The notes: generated by a model from the sequence alone, not told the origin. Numbered from the stretch's first letter, positions 18,332 to 27,784 are shown. The stretch is DNA of 64,000 nucleotides from Fulvivirga sediminis (GCF_016757215.1 NZ_JAESIY010000006.1:186001-250000), one strand, 5' to 3'. Translations and numbers: made by a program.

Positions 18332-21300
18332 ATGTACCAATCATTTTACTTAAGTACATTTTTCAGAAAGCTTCGGCTTCTTTACAAAAACCTGTTATAC
18401 ACACTGTTAATGCTTACACCTTACCTAGCATTAGCACAGGTAAACACAGGTGGAAACGCCACTACGTCTGATCACAAAAAGCAAGTGATCGGTTATATCA
18501 CCAACTGGGATGCCTGGAAGAGTAGCGCAGCAGGACTACCTTCTGCGGGAGCTCTCACTCATATGAATATTGATTACTCCAAGTACACCATTTTAAACTA
18601 CTCCTTCTTTGGAGTAGCCAATGATGGATCACTTCACAGTGGAGATCTGAGAAACAAAAACATATATAAAGAAGGCGCTGTGCAGCAGCCAGGCGATATA
18701 TTTTACACTGATGTATACAGCAGCTGGGACTTACATATACTTTTCGGAGAGATTGAGCCTATACAATGGGTGAATGAACAAGTACAAGCACGCGCTCAAG
18801 AACAAGGTTTTCAGGTAGAAGTGGGAGGCACCACCTGGACTAACACCAATTGGGGCCTTAGTGGAAGCCTGCCTCTACCCCTACATAAAGAAGACGGCGC
18901 TCCCGGTCTCATTGAAATGGCACATAACCATGGTGTAAAAGTATTAGCTTCCATTGGTGGATGGAGCATGTGCAAGCATTTTCCTGAAATGGCAGCTGAC
19001 CCTACTAAGCGAGCTCGCTTTATTGCTGATTGTCAAAAGCTAATCGCTACAGGCTTTGATGGCATTGACCTTGACTGGGAATACCCAGGCCCATACTCAG
19101 GAATGAACTTCACAGGATCTAATGCTGATTTCGCTAATTATACCACTTTGGTAACAGAACTGCGAAATGCGATTGGCCCAGACAAACTTATAACTGCCGC
19201 TATGTCTGCTGACCCCGTAAAACTTCAGGGCTTCAACTGGAATGTAATGACCAATGTGATGAATTACTTCAATATGATGACTTATGACTTTAACGGAGGT
19301 TGGTCTAACAAAGCGGGTCATAATGCCCCTGTGTATCCGTATGACGATGCTGAGGAGCCTACATTTAACTGGCAGTCTACTTATAATGCACTTATGGATC
19401 TGGGTGTACCTTCTAACATGGTAAACTTCGGCATACCCTTTTATGGAAGAGGTGTAATTACCCAAGGAAATGCCGCTTTAAATGCAGCAACCCAAAAAAC
19501 CAGCGTAACGGTACAGCCCGACGGGCCTATCACGACTTGTGCTGACTACACAAACTGGCCTTTAGATGTATATGATGGTACCCCTAACTATTTCTTCATC
19601 AAGCAAAAGACCTCTTCTGGCTGGACCAGACATTGGGATGATCAGGCTAAAGTGCCTTACATGACTAATGGTAAATACTTCCTAAGTTATGATGACGAAG
19701 AGTCTATTGAAGTAAAGGCCAATTACATTAACGATCATCAGTTAGGGGGAACGATCATATGGACAGTATTTGGCGATTTAGAATTTAGTGGTAGCCCTAC
19801 CAATTTTGGCACTAAACTTAAAAGGTGGTCTAACGTAAACTCTCCTTTAATCAACCTGATTAATGAAGAATTTGCCGACGGCGGTGACGAAGGTAGCAGC
19901 AACTTACCTCCAACCATATCTCTCACCTCACCTACTAATGGAGCTTCTTTTATTCAAGGATCAGCAATTACCCTAGAAGCAATGGCATCAGACAGCGATG
20001 GTTCAGTTTCTAGAGTGGAATTTTATAATGGTAGCGTGAAGTTAGGCGAAGACGCCTCAAGCCCATACCGCTACACTTGGTCAGGAGCGCCATCAGGAAG
20101 CTACACTCTTTCCGCCAAGGCCATTGACAACGAAGGAGCTACTTCTTCTTCATCCATAGCTATCACTGTAAACCCTGAAGATGATGGCGGCAACTGCCCC
20201 AACGCTAACTTTAGGGTAGTAGGATATATGCCAAGCTGGTCTGGCAGCGCCCAAGCCATACAATACGATAAGCTAACCCACATCAATTACTCTTTTATTT
20301 TACCTAATGCTGATGGCAGCCTACAATCCATAGAAAATGCAAGTAAGCTACAGCAAATAGTCACACTAGCACACGCCGCAGGAGTAAAAGTGCAAATTGC
20401 TATTGGAGGCTGGAATGACGGAAACGACTCAAATTTTATCTCACTCGCATCTAAGGTGTCTACACGAAATGCTTTCGTAACTAATGTAATGAACTTTGTA
20501 AACCAGTATAATCTAGATGGAGTAGACATGGACTGGGAGTACCCAAGGGAAGGTAACGAACCTCAAAACTATGAATCTTTAATGGAGGCCTTAGGATCTG
20601 CACTACATGCAGAAGGCAAAATTCTTACCGCAGCTGTAGTGGCATCTGGCTGGAATGCCGATGGCATTCTTGATGGAGTATTTGATGATATAGACTTTTT
20701 AAACTTAATGGCTTATGACGGAGGAAATGGCGCTGCTCACTCGCCTTACAGTTATGCTGTTTCTTGTCTTGACTACTGGCTAGGACGAGGACTTCCTGCC
20801 TCTAAAGCTGTATTAGGCGTTCCTTTTTACGGCAGACCAACATGGCAGTCATACAGTGCTCTTATCTCTCAAGGAGCAGATCCTTATGAAGACGTATTTA
20901 ATGGCGTTTATTATAATGGCATCAACACTATTCAGCAGAAAACCAGCTTAGCTTTAGAGAGAGCATCTGGGATTATGATCTGGGAGTTATCTCAGGACAC
21001 TCAGGATGATACCTCGCTGCTTACTGCAATAAACGCCTCATTAGGAGATTGTGAAGAAGACCCGGATGCTCCATCTGTTAGTTTCAGCAGTCCTACTAAC
21101 GGCGAGAGTTTTATGGTGAATACTAGCATCAACCTTATAGCTTTGGCTTCTGATCTTGATGGCAGCATAACCAGCTTAATATTTAATGTAAATGGAGAAA
21201 ACATAGTAGCCACAGCCAATGGCAGCACCTATTCTGCCACATGGAGCACTGGGGCCACTGGCTCATATATCATAACCGCTACCGCTACTGATAATGACGG

Positions 21301-21985
21301 CCTAACCAGCAGCAAACAAGTAACCATTTCTATTACGAATGGAACCGAATGCAATGCGCCAGCCTGGGGCTCTACTAATGTATATGTTAGTGGTGATCAT
21401 GTGTCATATAATGGAATAGAATACGAAGCTAAATGGTGGACTCAAGGAGAAAACCCTGCCACTAATTCTTCTGGAGTATGGTTAGAAATAGGCCCTTGCG
21501 GCGATGATGATGGAGGAGGAAATGGCGGTGATTCTTGCAACTCTCCCGCCTGGAACAGCGGCACAGCATATGTAGGCGGCACCAGAGTATCTTACAATGG
21601 AATTGAATATGAAGCAAAATGGTGGACTCAAGAGGAAGACCCAGAAGTGAACCCTACCGGAGTATGGATAGTAGTCGGCCCTTGTACTTCAAGCATTGCA
21701 GCTAGAAAAACTTCTGATTCACAGGTAAATAATACTGAAATTAACGTTTATCCTAACCCTATTAAAAATAATGGAACCATAGAACTATCATTACCCCATG
21801 ATACTTTCACTTCAATTATCCTATATAACCAACTAGGTAAGCAAGTGCAAACCGTTCTTTCCGAAAATTTGAAAGCCGGCAACCACCAAGTAGAATTTTC
21901 AACTGAAGAGTTACCAAGCGGTATTTATTTCTCAGAAATAAATACAGGTGACAAGATAAAAACTGTTAAGTTAATTAAGAATTAA
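18332..21985 (+). CDS. Secreted two-domain GH18 chitinase with CBM5/12-like modules and T9SS sorting domain
   Basis: 1217 residues. Order: signal peptide (1 to about 36, ending LALAQ); GH18 catalytic domain 1 (about 50-495) with DGIDLDWE at 243-250 and catalytic Glu250; an Ig-like linker (about 526-615); GH18 domain 2 (about 624-905) with DGVDMDWE at 729-736 and Glu736; a second Ig-like domain (about 911-1003); two near-identical CBM5/12-type chitin-binding modules (about 1006-1055 and 1069-1118, each with YNGIEYEAKWWTQ); and a C-terminal type IX secretion sorting domain (about 1133-1217, starting INVYPNP). Both active sites keep the DxxDxDWE motif, so both should cut chitin, perhaps with different exo/endo modes. 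Secreted or cell-surface. Monocistronic, ended by a hairpin. Confidence 0.96.
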   Translation: MYQSFYLSTFFRKLRLLYKNLLYTLLMLTPYLALAQVNTGGNATTSDHKKQVIGYITNWDAWKSSAAGLPSAGALTHMNIDYSKYTILNYSFFGVANDGSLHSGDLRNKNIYKEGAVQQPGDIFYTDVYSSWDLHILFGEIEPIQWVNEQVQARAQEQGFQVEVGGTTWTNTNWGLSGSLPLPLHKEDGAPGLIEMAHNHGVKVLASIGGWSMCKHFPEMAADPTKRARFIADCQKLIATGFDGIDLDWEYPGPYSGMNFTGSNADFANYTTLVTELRNAIGPDKLITAAMSADPVKLQGFNWNVMTNVMNYFNMMTYDFNGGWSNKAGHNAPVYPYDDAEEPTFNWQSTYNALMDLGVPSNMVNFGIPFYGRGVITQGNAALNAATQKTSVTVQPDGPITTCADYTNWPLDVYDGTPNYFFIKQKTSSGWTRHWDDQAKVPYMTNGKYFLSYDDEESIEVKANYINDHQLGGTIIWTVFGDLEFSGSPTNFGTKLKRWSNVNSPLINLINEEFADGGDEGSSNLPPTISLTSPTNGASFIQGSAITLEAMASDSDGSVSRVEFYNGSVKLGEDASSPYRYTWSGAPSGSYTLSAKAIDNEGATSSSSIAITVNPEDDGGNCPNANFRVVGYMPSWSGSAQAIQYDKLTHINYSFILPNADGSLQSIENASKLQQIVTLAHAAGVKVQIAIGGWNDGNDSNFISLASKVSTRNAFVTNVMNFVNQYNLDGVDMDWEYPREGNEPQNYESLMEALGSALHAEGKILTAAVVASGWNADGILDGVFDDIDFLNLMAYDGGNGAAHSPYSYAVSCLDYWLGRGLPASKAVLGVPFYGRPTWQSYSALISQGADPYEDVFNGVYYNGINTIQQKTSLALERASGIMIWELSQDTQDDTSLLTAINASLGDCEEDPDAPSVSFSSPTNGESFMVNTSINLIALASDLDGSITSLIFNVNGENIVATANGSTYSATWSTGATGSYIITATATDNDGLTSSKQVTISITNGTECNAPAWGSTNVYVSGDHVSYNGIEYEAKWWTQGENPATNSSGVWLEIGPCGDDDGGGNGGDSCNSPAWNSGTAYVGGTRVSYNGIEYEAKWWTQEEDPEVNPTGVWIVVGPCTSSIAARKTSDSQVNNTEINVYPNPIKNNGTIELSLPHDTFTSIILYNQLGKQVQTVLSENLKAGNHQVEFSTEELPSGIYFSEINTGDKIKTVKLIKN

Positions 21986-22000
21986 TCTCTCATAAAAGCC

Positions 22001-22034
22001 AAAACCACCCGGCTGCACTGTTTCGGGTGGTTTT
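22001..22034. terminator. Bidirectional terminator after the chitinase gene
   Basis: An 11-base perfect stem AAAACCACCCG (22001-22011) pairs with 22024-22034, with a 12-base loop and T-rich 3' end. It lies between the chitinase stop (21985) and the convergent amidohydrolase-like stop (22039), so it can serve both. Confidence 0.85.
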
Positions 22035-22038
22035 ACTT

Positions 22039-22743
22039 TTAAACTTTAGTATATGTTGCTTCACTCAATCCCATCAGGAGAGCCTCTTTTATATGCTTTA
22101 ACTCTGGTGTATTGACATACCTTTGATTTACCTCTACTTCAATACCTAAGTACTTTTGTTCTGGAAACCTTGTCCGCAGATAGGTAGTAAATCCATCGTC
22201 AGCTCCATTATAGGGCACATTAAGCATAACCGTAAAATCTTTAAGCTGATCATCGAGACGGCTCTTCCATTCTTTGGAAAAGGCCGTTTCTGTACAGCTA
22301 CGCTCATCAAAAAGAATCCCCACATCTACCGTTCGCACTACACCATTAAGCACGGGAGTAAAGGTGTGCATAGAAATATGGAGCACTGTATGGCCCATAT
22401 CTACCTCTTTCTTAATCTTATCCTCCACTGTATTTCTATAAGGGTGGTAGTATTTATCCAAAAGGTACTGCTTTACGCCTCCCCCTAACATTTGCACATA
22501 AACAGAAAACAACTCTGAATTATGCAATGACCTATTAGTCTCTAATAACAATCTGGATATTTTCTGATAAAACAGCGGTGCATCCAATTGTCTTGCTAAA
22601 TATTTTGCAATTATCAGAGCACCAGGATCCCAGCCTCGGTGAGTTTCCAGTACATCTTCTTGATTACTAAACAGAAAGTGATAGTCTTTGGGAATATAGT
22701 TACCAGCATGCTCACAGGTAATTATGATTGTTCTTTTATCCAT
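22039..22743 (-). CDS. N-formylglutamate amidohydrolase-family protein
   Basis: 234 residues of the FGase family (zinc-dependent amide hydrolases related to HutG). Conserved elements are ITCEHAGNYIP with E11-H12, THRGWDPGA with H35, LLLETNRSLHN around 66-74, YYHPYR with H100, and HISMHTFTP with H126. The gene is last in a four-gene operon and its start lies 22 bases inside the end of the GCS2 gene, so translation is probably coupled. In this company it more likely hydrolyses an amide made by the two ligases, or trims its product, than acts in histidine breakdown; no hut genes are nearby. Cytoplasmic, no signal peptide. Confidence 0.87.
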   Translation of the reverse strand: MDKRTIIITCEHAGNYIPKDYHFLFSNQEDVLETHRGWDPGALIIAKYLARQLDAPLFYQKISRLLLETNRSLHNSELFSVYVQMLGGGVKQYLLDKYYHPYRNTVEDKIKKEVDMGHTVLHISMHTFTPVLNGVVRTVDVGILFDERSCTETAFSKEWKSRLDDQLKDFTVMLNVPYNGADDGFTTYLRTRFPEQKYLGIEVEVNQRYVNTPELKHIKEALLMGLSEATYTKV

Positions 22744-23978
22744 ACCTGAAACATTTCGTTATACCTCAAACAGTCTGAAAGCTCCCTGTAAACCAATTTA
22801 ATATTCTCAGTAGAGTATTCTCCACTCAGAGAATGTAATATTCTTGTAGCCAAAGTACCTTGTTCAGAGATCACCTTCAATGGGGGCATTAAAGGCTCCA
22901 TCTCTTTGGGATAAGCTTTCTCAGCAAGAGCTATGATTCTATCCCACACTTTTTTGGCTGTAGCCGACTGACTTTCTATTCCGAATATTTTTAAATACTC
23001 CTGATTAGTAATAATCGTATTTTCAGCATACTTTACTGTTTCCTGAAAAATATCATTTAGCGGCTGAACCTCCCACTGCTGTTGCTCATGGGCAGATATC
23101 AACTCCTCATTCACTAACATCTTTAAAAGCACTATTATTAAGCCTACTATAGCCATGTCGGCTTGCGGACACTCCTGTATATCCAGCAGCCTTATTTCTA
23201 TAGACCCCCTATCAAAGCGAGCGATCGCTCCACGAGAATTTAACCATACAGGCTGTAAAATATTCGTAGTATCATGGGGAGCTATATCCTGAGCTATTCT
23301 ATCATAAATAAGCTTATGATACTGACGCTTAGAAAAAGCCCTTTCGGGAATAACCTTGCCAGTAATAGAAGGTACTACCTTCTGGTTTTTCTGATAATAA
23401 TCTAATCGCTTATCTAAAAAGCCTGTATCCTTACCGCCCAAAATAGGTGAGCTGGCCGCTAGAGCCGGCAGAATGGGCAGCACCAACCTGATGGCTGCAT
23501 GTAACCCCGCAAACTCCTCATCATCATAAAATGGAAGGTTAAGGTGAGTACTTTGGAGATTAGACCATCCGTGACCATGACAATTAAATATCTTATTATA
23601 AGCCGCATATATCTCATTGTTATCATGAGGCCATAAAAATGTGTTTTTTGCCGGATCCATAAGCGGATGGGCCGCTGTAGGCAATAGCATAGCTCCAAAC
23701 TCCTCCAAATGAGCATTTACTTGAGTAATATTTTCTTGAAACTCCACTAAAAGCTTAGATAGATTATGCTCAGGCTGAGTACATTTAAGTTCCACCACAT
23801 GCAGCACCAATTCATTACACCAGGTAATGACCCCGTTTTCAACATCACCCACAAAGTCACCTGTGATCTTCTTAAAAAGTAAGTCTGTTACCGGTTTTAC
23901 GGCTAATGATTCCTTGTCCACAATCATATATTCCAGCTCTACACCATAGGCCTGGAACAAGTGTAATCTGTTATTCAT
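22722..23978 (-). CDS. GCS2-family carboxylate-amine ligase (YbdK-like)
   Basis: 418 residues of the glutamate-cysteine ligase 2 family, which forms amide bonds using ATP through an acyl-phosphate. Visible signatures are the N-terminal YGVELEYMIV with metal-binding E14 and E16, THLNLPF in the middle, and ARFDRGSIEIRLLDIQECPQ-type sequence toward the last third. It overlaps the preceding ATP-grasp gene by four bases (ATGA) and the following amidohydrolase-like gene by 22 bases. The product is probably an amino acid amide or gamma-glutamyl-type conjugate rather than glutathione, because the partner set is not that of glutathione synthesis. Substrates not inferable. Confidence 0.9.
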   Translation of the reverse strand: MNNRLHLFQAYGVELEYMIVDKESLAVKPVTDLLFKKITGDFVGDVENGVITWCNELVLHVVELKCTQPEHNLSKLLVEFQENITQVNAHLEEFGAMLLPTAAHPLMDPAKNTFLWPHDNNEIYAAYNKIFNCHGHGWSNLQSTHLNLPFYDDEEFAGLHAAIRLVLPILPALAASSPILGGKDTGFLDKRLDYYQKNQKVVPSITGKVIPERAFSKRQYHKLIYDRIAQDIAPHDTTNILQPVWLNSRGAIARFDRGSIEIRLLDIQECPQADMAIVGLIIVLLKMLVNEELISAHEQQQWEVQPLNDIFQETVKYAENTIITNQEYLKIFGIESQSATAKKVWDRIIALAEKAYPKEMEPLMPPLKVISEQGTLATRILHSLSGEYSTENIKLVYRELSDCLRYNEMFQVWIKEQS

Positions 23979-25426
23979 CGTTTCTGGAGGCGTTCCACGA
24001 AAGTCTCCATAACCTTCATGTATAAGCCATTCTTAATTACTTTATCTTCTATACCTGCGTCTATATTAGGATTATCATTAATCTCAATAACATAAAACTT
24101 GCCGTTGATCTCTTTGATATCCACTCCATAGAGTCCACTTCCTATTAAAGAAGTAGCTTTCAAAGCTGTATCAATTAAAGCTTTGGGCGCATCTTCTACC
24201 GCCAGGGTTTCACTTTTACCTTCACGGTGTTCACCGTTCTTTTTCCAGTCTACTATTTGCCAATGGTTTTGTGCCATATAATATTTACAAACATATAAGG
24301 CCGTCTTATTAATCACTCCCACGCGCCAATCATAGGCAGTAGGCACAAACTCCTGAATAATGAGCAACTCTGATTTTTGAAATAATGCCTTGAGCGTCTC
24401 TTTGAGCTGCGTTTCATCTGCCACTTTCTTCACTCCTTTAGAGAAAGAACCATCCGGCTGCTTTATCACCAAAGGATAATTGAAATCTGGGGGTATTTGA
24501 TGGTCATCCTTTCTTATAATATGTGACTTAGGTACAGCTATTTTATGAGCTACCAAGAGCTCATGTAAATACACTTTATTAGTACATTTAAGAATAGAAT
24601 TAGAATCATCAATAACCACCAAGCCTTCGGATTCTGCCTTTTTAGCAAAACGATAGGTGTAATGATTCACGTTAGTAGTTTCTCTAATAAACAAGGCATC
24701 AAACTGTACAAGCTTACCAAAATCATTTTTAGTTATCACCTCAGCATTAAAACCTAACTTATCAGCTGCTGCTATAAATTTTTGTAATGCCTTCGCGTTT
24801 GATGGCGGATTAGGATCATCCGGACTCATCATTATGGCCAAGTCATATTTTTTACGACTATATTTCTTACGTACTACTTTTTTACCTGTAGCATAATAAT
24901 AAAGTGCCTCTTGCAGCTTACTGATATCACCTGCTGCTAATTCTTTCAGGTGCATCGGCTTTAAACTATGTAGCTGCCACTTATTCTTTTCTTTATTCAC
25001 AAACACTGCCTGAATGATGGGGATCTGGAAAAGGTTAAATAACATAACCCCAAGCTTAGCGTATGCAGGATTTTCTACCTGTCCGAAAAATATGTTAATG
25101 ATGGCCTTGTCTTCGGCAACCTTTTTTAGGCTATTCTGAATAAGCACATCAAACTCTTCGGCATCATCTTTAATTAGTGAAGGAAATCGAAAATCTTGCA
25201 AGGTGCCTATTTCAGGTATTACCTTATGACCTCGTGCTTCTGCCAATAACGAAACGTAATATCCTAAACTTTGGTACTGATGAGAGCGACATAGGTTGAT
25301 GATTTTAAACCTCTTAGTCTCTTGGTACTCTGGCTTACTAAAATATTCTGATGGTGAGGTAACGTCAACCCCTTCAAAATTCAAATTCCACTTCTCCGGA
25401 TTTTCTGTAATAATTAGTTTAGGCAT
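23975..25426 (-). CDS. RimK-like ATP-grasp ligase with N-terminal RLAN-type domain
   Basis: 483 residues. The first 180 or so (INLCRSHQYQSLGYYVSLLAEARGHKV region) match the RimK-like ATP-grasp N-terminal (RLAN) domain; the ATP-grasp core follows (about 220-480) with IRETTNVNHYTYRFA, LVIKQPDGSFSKGV, a DWRVGVINKTALYVCKY stretch, and metal-binding E448-I-N-D-N452. RimK relatives add amino acids to carboxyl ends of proteins, peptides or small molecules. It lies four bases downstream of the peptidase gene and overlaps the GCS2 gene by four bases. Paired with GCS2 it gives two amide-forming enzymes in one operon. The acceptor is unknown and no precursor peptide gene is obvious. Confidence 0.9.
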   Translation of the reverse strand: MPKLIITENPEKWNLNFEGVDVTSPSEYFSKPEYQETKRFKIINLCRSHQYQSLGYYVSLLAEARGHKVIPEIGTLQDFRFPSLIKDDAEEFDVLIQNSLKKVAEDKAIINIFFGQVENPAYAKLGVMLFNLFQIPIIQAVFVNKEKNKWQLHSLKPMHLKELAAGDISKLQEALYYYATGKKVVRKKYSRKKYDLAIMMSPDDPNPPSNAKALQKFIAAADKLGFNAEVITKNDFGKLVQFDALFIRETTNVNHYTYRFAKKAESEGLVVIDDSNSILKCTNKVYLHELLVAHKIAVPKSHIIRKDDHQIPPDFNYPLVIKQPDGSFSKGVKKVADETQLKETLKALFQKSELLIIQEFVPTAYDWRVGVINKTALYVCKYYMAQNHWQIVDWKKNGEHREGKSETLAVEDAPKALIDTALKATSLIGSGLYGVDIKEINGKFYVIEINDNPNIDAGIEDKVIKNGLYMKVMETFVERLQKR

Positions 25427-25430
25427 GATT

Positions 25431-26150
25431 TTATTTAGGATAAATAATTAATAAGTTGGCGTCATAAGTCATTACACCAAGCATAATAGAGTTAATAAGT
25501 TTTTGAAAGCTCACTTTATAATATTGTTTTTCACTTATAGGGTTAGGATCTAAAGGATCAGCTATATAGGCCATTCTTTCTTCCTGATTAAATCCATTAA
25601 TAATCACAAAATGACCTGCTGGCTCTCCTTCCACATCGTCATATCGAATTATCACTTCTCCGGTTTCTCTGGGGCTTTCATATAAATAAGTAGCACTGAG
25701 CCCAGTAAGTATGGGGTGGCCCTTAGTTAGTATTGTTTTTATAAGAGTAGGAGTAAGCTCTTCAAAGCGAATTTGCCCTCCATTTTCTAAAAACTGCAAA
25801 TATTCATCAGTAGCCACTTTAAGCCTAGGATCATGCGCTTTCACTGCTAACTGAGCCTTCAGCTTTTCTTTCAGATCCACTTTATTCTTAAACCAGGAAA
25901 TATCAAATGTGCTCAGGTTATAGGTGTAAATAATAGCCTTATAACCTTTCTTCAGCGCATGATTAGCCAGCACTACAGCAAGTGTACCTCCAGAAGAAAG
26001 CTGCTTCACTTCACTAATAACCTCTTTTAGAGGCACCACATCTTTATAGAACTGATACACCCCATGCAAACATGTAGGCCCACAGGTAACATCATCTGGC
26101 TGTGCTTTAATATTCAGATCTAAAATTTTCTCTTTCAGTTTCAGCAACAT
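25431..26150 (-). CDS. C39-like cysteine peptidase (papain-fold)
   Basis: 239 residues, first gene of the amidoligase operon. A papain-type active site is complete: Gln17 (oxyanion), Cys23 in DDVTCGPTC, His180 in AGHFVIINGF and Asp198 in YIADPLDP. The fold resembles the bacteriocin-processing C39 peptidases, but it has no membrane segments or ABC transporter, and no signal peptide, so it should act in the cytoplasm. It may trim a peptide, or run in reverse as a transferase. The insertion between residues 85 and 140 is rich in lysine and leucine and may bind the substrate. It reads divergently from the ECF sigma gene. Confidence 0.82.
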   Translation of the reverse strand: MLLKLKEKILDLNIKAQPDDVTCGPTCLHGVYQFYKDVVPLKEVISEVKQLSSGGTLAVVLANHALKKGYKAIIYTYNLSTFDISWFKNKVDLKEKLKAQLAVKAHDPRLKVATDEYLQFLENGGQIRFEELTPTLIKTILTKGHPILTGLSATYLYESPRETGEVIIRYDDVEGEPAGHFVIINGFNQEERMAYIADPLDPNPISEKQYYKVSFQKLINSIMLGVMTYDANLLIIYPK

Positions 26151-26305
26151 TTTACTGTGTAAATCATTATCATTAAATTAATATCGCACGAATAAAACCA
26201 GACAAGAACTCAGGCTCCCTCAAGGATGCTCAGAGATATTTTGAAATAAGATTTTATTTGTTTCACCATATGACGGCAAGGCTTTAATAAAGTCACTATA
26301 AGACT

Positions 26306-26875
26306 ATGATTGATAAAAAAATTTCTAACGAAGAATTAATCTTACTACTCCAGCAAGGGGGTAATGGCCAATATTTCACACTTTTGGCCGAACGCCACGA
26401 AAAATATATTTTAAAAAAATGTGCGAGTTATGTAAAAGATGATGACGAGGCAGAAGACCTATGCCAGGAAATACTCATTAAATTATTTCTAAAAGTAAAT
26501 GACTTTAAAGGACAGGCTAAATTCTCTACCTGGTTGTTTTCTATTATTCATAACACCTGTATAGATCACTTAAGAAAAAGTAAAAAGAATGTTACTCAGG
26601 TAATTACAGAAAAAATGGTGGATGAAATTTCTGAAATGATTGAAGGAGTAGATGAAATGCCTGAAGAAATAACCATCAACATTCTCAACAAGCTTTTAGA
26701 AGAAATATCGCCCGAAGAAAAACTTCTTTTACTAATGAAGTACAAAGAGAAGCACCATATAAAAGATATACAGCTTACTCTGGGTCTCTCTGAAAGTGCA
26801 GTAAAAATGCGACTAAAAAGAGCTAAAGAAAAGCTGAATAAACTTTATATGAGCCACCGACAAAAATCTCACTGA
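26306..26875 (+). CDS. ECF-type RNA polymerase sigma factor
   Basis: 189 residues with sigma-70 region 2 (about 25-95: DEAEDLCQEILIKLFLKV, FSTWLFSIIHNTCIDHLRK) and region 4 (about 130-185: LLLMKYKEKHHIKDIQLTLGLSESAVKMRLKRAKEKL). The core of region 2 is standard for extracytoplasmic-function sigma factors. No anti-sigma gene with the usual membrane segment follows; the next gene is convergent with a two-base gap. The 155-base divergent region shared with the amidoligase operon makes it a plausible regulator of that operon, which is inference. Confidence 0.92.
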   Translation: MIDKKISNEELILLLQQGGNGQYFTLLAERHEKYILKKCASYVKDDDEAEDLCQEILIKLFLKVNDFKGQAKFSTWLFSIIHNTCIDHLRKSKKNVTQVITEKMVDEISEMIEGVDEMPEEITINILNKLLEEISPEEKLLLLMKYKEKHHIKDIQLTLGLSESAVKMRLKRAKEKLNKLYMSHRQKSH

Positions 26876-26877
26876 GC

Positions 26878-27666
26878 CTATAAGAGCTTAGTAACAAATG
26901 TGTCAATTATTTCCACCAGAATAAGAATAATGATAATCCACTCCAACTTACTGCTTTCTTTATGATGAGAAAGCTCCATAAAGGCCTGAAGATTAGCCTC
27001 TACGATTTTAAATGTATTTTCTATTGACCGATAACGTGGACCGCTATCAAAATGTCTTGATAGCACACGGTTCACCTGCTCCAGGTATTCATTCTCCCAC
27101 GTTACTGGCGGAGCATCAAAAATATAGAGGTTTTCGGCGATTTTATTTTGCGTGTTCAATGCCCTTCCTATGAATTTTTGAATATTCTTCCGCCCTATTT
27201 CCAACTTCCCTTCCTCTTCCATCTGATTAGTAAAAACCTTTATTTTCACCAGTAATTCCTGAGAAACCTGATCATAATAATTGAGCGCAAGACTTTGAGC
27301 GAGGTTAAGCATAACTATTTTTATCACTCCTTCATTAATAATGGCTAATGACAAATGGTTGAACTTTATATTCATGTCATCTTCAGCATTTAGCAAAAGA
27401 GCAAAGTCATCTTTCAGCAAACCTTCCTTCTCTATTTCCGGAAATAACCTCTGCAGCTCCTGATTTATTTCCTCCTTTCGGAAATTATAAAAAACAACTA
27501 CGCCATAATTAAACACATAAGCATATTTCTCGGCATCGTACTGATAAAAAACCTCGCCTTTGCTGCCAGCAATCTCCATATCCAAAAGCTGCTTACGACA
27601 CTCAGATATGTCAATATTATTCTTAAGGTGATAAGCCTTTAACTTGTATTCTATAAAATCCTGCAT
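26878..27666 (-). CDS. RMD1/YagE family (DUF155) membrane-anchored protein
   Basis: 262 residues from the ATG at 27666; a GTG start 16 codons upstream is open but less likely. The sequence shows the DUF155 pattern: an early YAYVFNYGVVVFYNF, NIQKFIGRALN and ENLYIFDAPPVTWEN in the last half, and the C-terminal SKLEWIIIILILVEIIDTFVTKLL, a single membrane segment. Relatives are yeast Rmd1 and mitochondrial RMND1, linked to membrane attachment; the bacterial role is not known. It is convergent with the sigma gene, with two bases between stops and no terminator. Confidence 0.85.
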   Translation of the reverse strand: MQDFIEYKLKAYHLKNNIDISECRKQLLDMEIAGSKGEVFYQYDAEKYAYVFNYGVVVFYNFRKEEINQELQRLFPEIEKEGLLKDDFALLLNAEDDMNIKFNHLSLAIINEGVIKIVMLNLAQSLALNYYDQVSQELLVKIKVFTNQMEEEGKLEIGRKNIQKFIGRALNTQNKIAENLYIFDAPPVTWENEYLEQVNRVLSRHFDSGPRYRSIENTFKIVEANLQAFMELSHHKESSKLEWIIIILILVEIIDTFVTKLL

Positions 27667-27784
27667 ATTCTTTTTAATATTCACTATTAGACGGCAATCA
27701 CTCTTAAACGTCACAATAAATAATTCTGAATTAAGATGGTGACTTCATTTACTAGTCTGCGTCATATTGAAAATTTTCATCTAT

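Noticed and set aside
22039-22743. Histidine-degradation HutG
   Set aside because: No hut genes are present and the gene is embedded in an amidoligase operon, so the family name should not be taken as the pathway.
23459-23716. 85-codon minus-strand frame within the GCS2 gene
   Set aside because: It is a same-strand shifted frame inside an intact gene, with no evidence of a frameshift.
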